DNA from: Gymnothorax reevesii
Taxonomy: Eukaryota; Chordata; Actinopteri; Anguilliformes; Muraenidae
Assembly (NCBI GenBank): GCA_029721435.1
Contig: CM056573.1
Coordinates: 1,733,501-1,797,500 of the forward strand
DNA length: 64,000 nt
Reading direction: 5' to 3'
Part shown: positions 59,966-64,000 of the stretch, piece after piece
How positions within the stretch are numbered: position 1 is the first letter of the stretch
How the letters are laid out: each line of letters opens with the position of its first letter
Notes under the pieces: generated by a model
The model's input: the letters and a program-made list of their open reading frames with translations, nothing else
What the model was told of the DNA's origin: nothing
Databases searched by the model: none
Program-made: the position numbers and the translations under genes

Positions 59966-61633
59966 ATTGTTACTAGGGGTGTCAACGTTTACAATTTTTT
60001 CTACACGTGTACACAGGACTTCTAACCGACGTGTACCCTGTTACACGTTGGGGATTTATGAGCTTTTTCTATCGCAGTTGCGCTATATAACCACAGAAAG
60101 TAAAATGAGTTGAAAATAAAATCCTGCATCATTTTGACAGATAAGGTAAAAGTGAAAGCTGAAGAAGGGTTAACCTTTTTTAATCATTGTTTTAACAATT
60201 GCTCACTTTTGTACCTTTTTCTTTTTAAACTTAAGCGCAAACTGCATCCCTCTCTCGCAACAGGAGCTGCGTCTGAATTTTAATATACGTCTCATAGTAA
60301 AAGTAATGTGGAATTGGCGAGAGAAAGCAACTCAAAAAGAAGCCAAAGTAAGCTGAAGTGAGAGGAGAAAACTTCACCTTTATATCCACAAAGTTAAAAA
60401 AGTAGAGGGGACTCACAATTATTCACTAAAATTGGCGAAAACAATGTTTTCTTCCTCCTCTTTAGACGCGAGGATGTGTGATCAGCAGTGGCGTAGCCAG
60501 CAGGGGTGCTGAGACACGTCCCTTTTTGACTGCAATTAGTAGTTCTCAATCATTTTCATTTATTGACACGTTTTCCAATTATCGTAATTGGCAACCGGAG
60601 ACACGGTTTCTCTCCGTATGCCATCTAACAGCGATTAAATAATGGGCTAAATTCAGTCCAGTTGCGGAACACAAAAAGAGAATTGGGTTGTACAAAACTT
60701 CCGTTTAAAACAATTATTAGTCCTGACCTGCTCTCAATCATTTTCATAATTAACAGAAGGTTCACTCCGAGAGCACTCCACAGTTAACAGGTACTGCTTG
60801 TTCTCCCCGATTAGGAACAGGTCAGGACTAATAATTGTTCTAAACGGAAGTTTTGTGTAACTCTGTTCGTGTTCCACAACTGGACTGAATTTAGCCCATG
60901 ATTTCATTGCTGTTAGACCGCATACGGAGAGAAACCGTGTCTCCGGTTGCCAATTACGATAATTGGAAAACGCGTCAATAAATGAAAATGATAGAGAATT
61001 GCAGTCAAAAAGGAACGTGTCTCAGCACCTCCGCGGTGATCAGGGTTACGTTTCCCAAAAGCATAGTTGCTAACTAAATTAGCAACTTACATAGTTCGTC
61101 CATTCACAGTCAATGGGTCCAACTATGTAAATTAGTATCTTTGATTTCGGGAAATGCACCCCAGGTCGTGAAAAGCCGACAGAACGCCAACCAACAATAT
61201 AATGTACAACAACACGCAACAATATAGGCTAAAATAACAAGCAATTAACAGTTTTGGTTTTCAGCTGCACAACATTTGCACATGGAGAAGATGATGAGCG
61301 CCGCGCTCTTCTCAAGTCCTCCGCAGCCTATTCTCGACGTGGTGCGACACTGGCTGTGGCTGCGGGTTTTTTTTTTTAATATCAAGGTAACATTGCGCCC
61401 CATGCATCTGTATGCGCTAGTGGGAACATTTAAGTGTATAGTTGGTTAATGTTATTATCTGAAGCTTTCAGGCAACATTATCACCCCTAAAAATAGGGGA
61501 CGATATGTATTGGTGAGAAATGAACGAGGAGGAAAAAATGACGTGTACACGGTTATTGATTTTTCTAAACGGTTATGATTTGGTATCCGTGAAGCCGTTT
61601 ACACGTGTAGACCTTGCCACCCCTAAATGTTAC
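59966..61633. mobile_element. Non-autonomous hAT-like element (1652 bp) with 8-bp flanks
   Basis: Ends TAGGGGTGTCAACGTTTACA and (inverted) TAGGGGTGGCAAGGTCTACA. Flanks ATTGTTAC (59966-59973) and AATGTTAC (61626-61633) match at 7 of 8 positions. No transposase. It is inserted next to the right end of the 59699-59964 repeat and carries a long palindrome (60505-61029). Confidence 0.8.
60505..61029. repeat. Long palindrome (arms ~226 and ~212 bp, loop 87 bp)
   Basis: The left arm 60505-60730 and the right arm 60818-61029 are inverted relatives (for example GGTGCTGAGACACGT / ACGTGTCTCAGCACC, CAATTATTAGTCCTGACCTG / CAGGTCAGGACTAATAATTG). Confidence 0.85.
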
Positions 61634-61639
61634 TCTATA

Positions 61640-64000
61640 TTGGAAATCGATGGCAACCAACAGAACTTCATGGTAAAAAGTTATGAAAGTTGATACACTG
61701 ATAGTTATCTGTCCTAATAACCATTACGCCAAGTTTTGAGTCTATGCCTCCAGTGCTGTAGCGCCATCATCAGGCCAAAGTTGCTTGTCGATTCCTGGTA
61801 ATAATGTCTGACCAGAGTTAAAAACTTATTTATCGCGATAATCCTTAAATGAAGCCACATCCACTGCATCCTGTGGCATCTTTATCCTCTGAGTTAGATT
61901 TTCTTCTATTTAGAATTTAAAAAAAATAAATTAAAAATAAAAACTGTTTTTCACTTTTATTCCAACATAATTTATTCAATCTCCACCAAATTTGGGAGAG
62001 ACAGTCTTGAGACGATGCGCCAAAAAAGTAATCGCTTAAAGATTTAGGTATTTCTCATGCTTAAGTCAAAATTTGTCAGCAAATATGCCAAAACAAGAAG
62101 TGAGGTGATAATTAGGGAACATAATTAGGGAAGCCTTCATCTTATTCTCGCCATTTTTAATCAGGTCTCATTAATATGCTTTGAAGCTCCCCATAAAAGG
62201 TGCCGTCAATTAATCCCAGGGTGGCACCGTGATTAACGGAAACATAAAACTGCCAATATCTCAACAACTGTTTGAACTATTGACATCTTTATTTAAGTCG
62301 ACTCCAGACATCACAGGACAAGTAATTATAATGATTTAATTGATGCCACTTGGTCTTCAAGGCTGCCATATTGGAAAACCTGAAAAACTAATTCTCACCT
62401 TTCAACCGTTTGGCTAGAATTTCTGAACATTCAACATGTGGGGGAGGCCATATTGTCACATGCCATCTCTCAGCCAATAGAAAGCAGACCCTGCTTTGCC
62501 CCTCAAATGCTGCCTGCAGATTTTTTATAATTATCATTATTATTATTTTTATTATGATTATTATCATTATTATAATTGATATAGCAAATAAGCTAGGTCA
62601 ATTTCACACTTCTGCAGTACATAATGTTCATTGCTGAATTTACAAGGAGAAACACAGGATAGAAGCACAGTGACTTCAACAAATATGAATGCCATTTCAC
62701 CCGACGTGTACATGCTGAGGTACATTCTTTAAGAGTTAATCATCGCCCTCCATCACTGCCAGGTAGCAAGGTTTCTCGTTTTTACGTTCCAGCCAGATGG
62801 TCCAAACTAAGCAGTCATTAGCTTGGTTAGCGAATGGATGGGACACCATCTTGGGGGTGGAGGTGGGTAGTAGATTTGTAAGGCAAACTTTAATCAGGTC
62901 AAATCAACAATAACTCCTGCAAGACATTAAGTTCAGATGAGGAACCAGCTACCCAACTCGGTCATTAAAGATTCTATCACAAAAATCACAAAGAGGACGG
63001 GGGTTCTTGGTATTGTAAGTAAATTCCAAACTCAAAACCTTACTATCATTGAGTTAAACTGGCTAAATCCGGTTCTCTCTCTCTGCTTCATCCGATGAGT
63101 GTTGGGCCTTCAGACAAAATGTCCGCCGAGAATAATCCACATGGCTGCTTCACATCGGTAACAGTTGAGGAAAATGTCCTCATCCTGTGAGGGACTTTAA
63201 AAGTGAAAAATAGGAATTGAAATTCAAGGCGTGACCATAACCATCACAAAAACTTTCTCTGCTTACATAAAGCCAAGCTTCTTCTGTCAGGTACTGGGGA
63301 CATTTGTATTAAAATCTGTTTCGCCAAAGAAAGAAAAAACTATTAGAGAATTGATCATTTGAAATTCTTGCGGTAATACGCACAGGTACAATGGTGGTGT
63401 GGCAGGTTAGAAATCACAGCCATTTTCCTGCCATTTTTATGAATAATAAAAGAAGAGAAAATGGCCGCTAACTCACCGTGGTAAGAACACTATGCTCGGG
63501 CTAAATAGATACTGCTCATTAGCGGCGGCTGACAAAGGTGCTGAGATGACATTTTTATCGCTGAGACTGCATTAGGGGTATATTCCGCGTTTTGGGAATC
63601 ATTCATCTCAGCGGCCGACATCAGCGGCACAGAGGAAGCGCTTTACAAGGGACATCGGCTTAATAATTTATACCCAACACGCACAATATCTTACAGTTCC
63701 TGTCTTAAGTTTAGACACATTACCATATGCCTCATAATCATATATATATGTGTGTGTGTAAAAAATAAACATGCAGGGCTATAGATGTTCCCACAGATGT
63801 CCTGCACATGTCACCCCCTAATCCTTTACCTTTTTGTCCAGTTAAGTCTCAAATCAGATTTATTTTAATTTAGTTGTAAAATGAAAGGCATAAGTTTGTC
63901 CATTTTTGCCAAAGATGTTTTTTTTTTAATTCTATACTTTTGGACACTATCCTTCGAAGTAAATTTTGCTGCTCGAACTCCTGACCAGTTTTGTCTGAGC
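61640..64000. other. Sequence without recognised genes (presumed fut8 first intron)
   Basis: Contains an ATT-rich tract (62522-62582) and an AT/TG tract (63740-63761). No exon encoding the FUT8 cytoplasmic tail or membrane anchor was seen on the minus strand. Confidence 0.45.

Overview
The window looks like a ray-finned (teleost) fish chromosome. It holds one host gene, fut8 (alpha-1,6-fucosyltransferase), on the minus strand and split by large introns. The rest is a dense, nested set of fish-type transposable elements: Tc1/mariner relics, hAT and piggyBac-type MITEs, a LINE, SINE-like pieces and a Gypsy LTR element, plus many CA/GA microsatellites. No second host gene is recognisable. The identification rests on reading the translations against remembered protein and repeat families; no search was run.

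fut8: eight coding exons run right to left (42122-42240, 37884-38046, 35521-35635, 21519-21756, 16817-17063, 7776-7952, 6591-6741, 5385-5714). All have GT-AG borders and matching phases, and together give about 512 codons from the end of the stem region to the stop. The first coding exon (cytoplasmic tail and membrane anchor, roughly 67 residues) is not in the window and should lie beyond base 64000. The 3' flank occupies bases 1-5384.

Layout: 1-5384 is the fut8 3' side with Tc1, hAT and piggyBac-type relics. Intron 7953-16816 holds a nearly complete, recently inserted Ty3/Gypsy element (9198-15276) whose integrase precedes its reverse transcriptase, the rare Gmr1-type order; it sits in an older Tc1 relic. 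Intron 17064-21518 holds a palindromic MITE and SINE-like pieces. Intron 21757-35520 holds a piggyBac-type element carrying a LINE (22692-25105), a 117-unit 38-bp minisatellite (28207-32652), a GC-rich segment and MITE-like repeats. Introns 35636-37883 and 38047-42121 are mostly unremarkable. From 42241 to 64000, inside the presumed first intron, there are two copies of a 0.7-kb repeat, a broken hAT transposase element (44572-46352), a 5.4-kb hAT-like element (46435-51860) with perfect 8-bp target duplications that contains a 2.4-kb transposon with terminal inverted repeats of over 700 bp and its own ORF (49084-51516), a Tc1-like pseudogene (56440-57778) and another hAT-like element (59974-61625) containing a long palindrome.

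Most novel-looking items: the long-inverted-repeat transposon with its unassigned ORF, the palindromic TTAA-inserting MITE family (five copies in 64 kb), the piggyBac-type element with asymmetric subterminal repeats, and the indel-free minisatellite.
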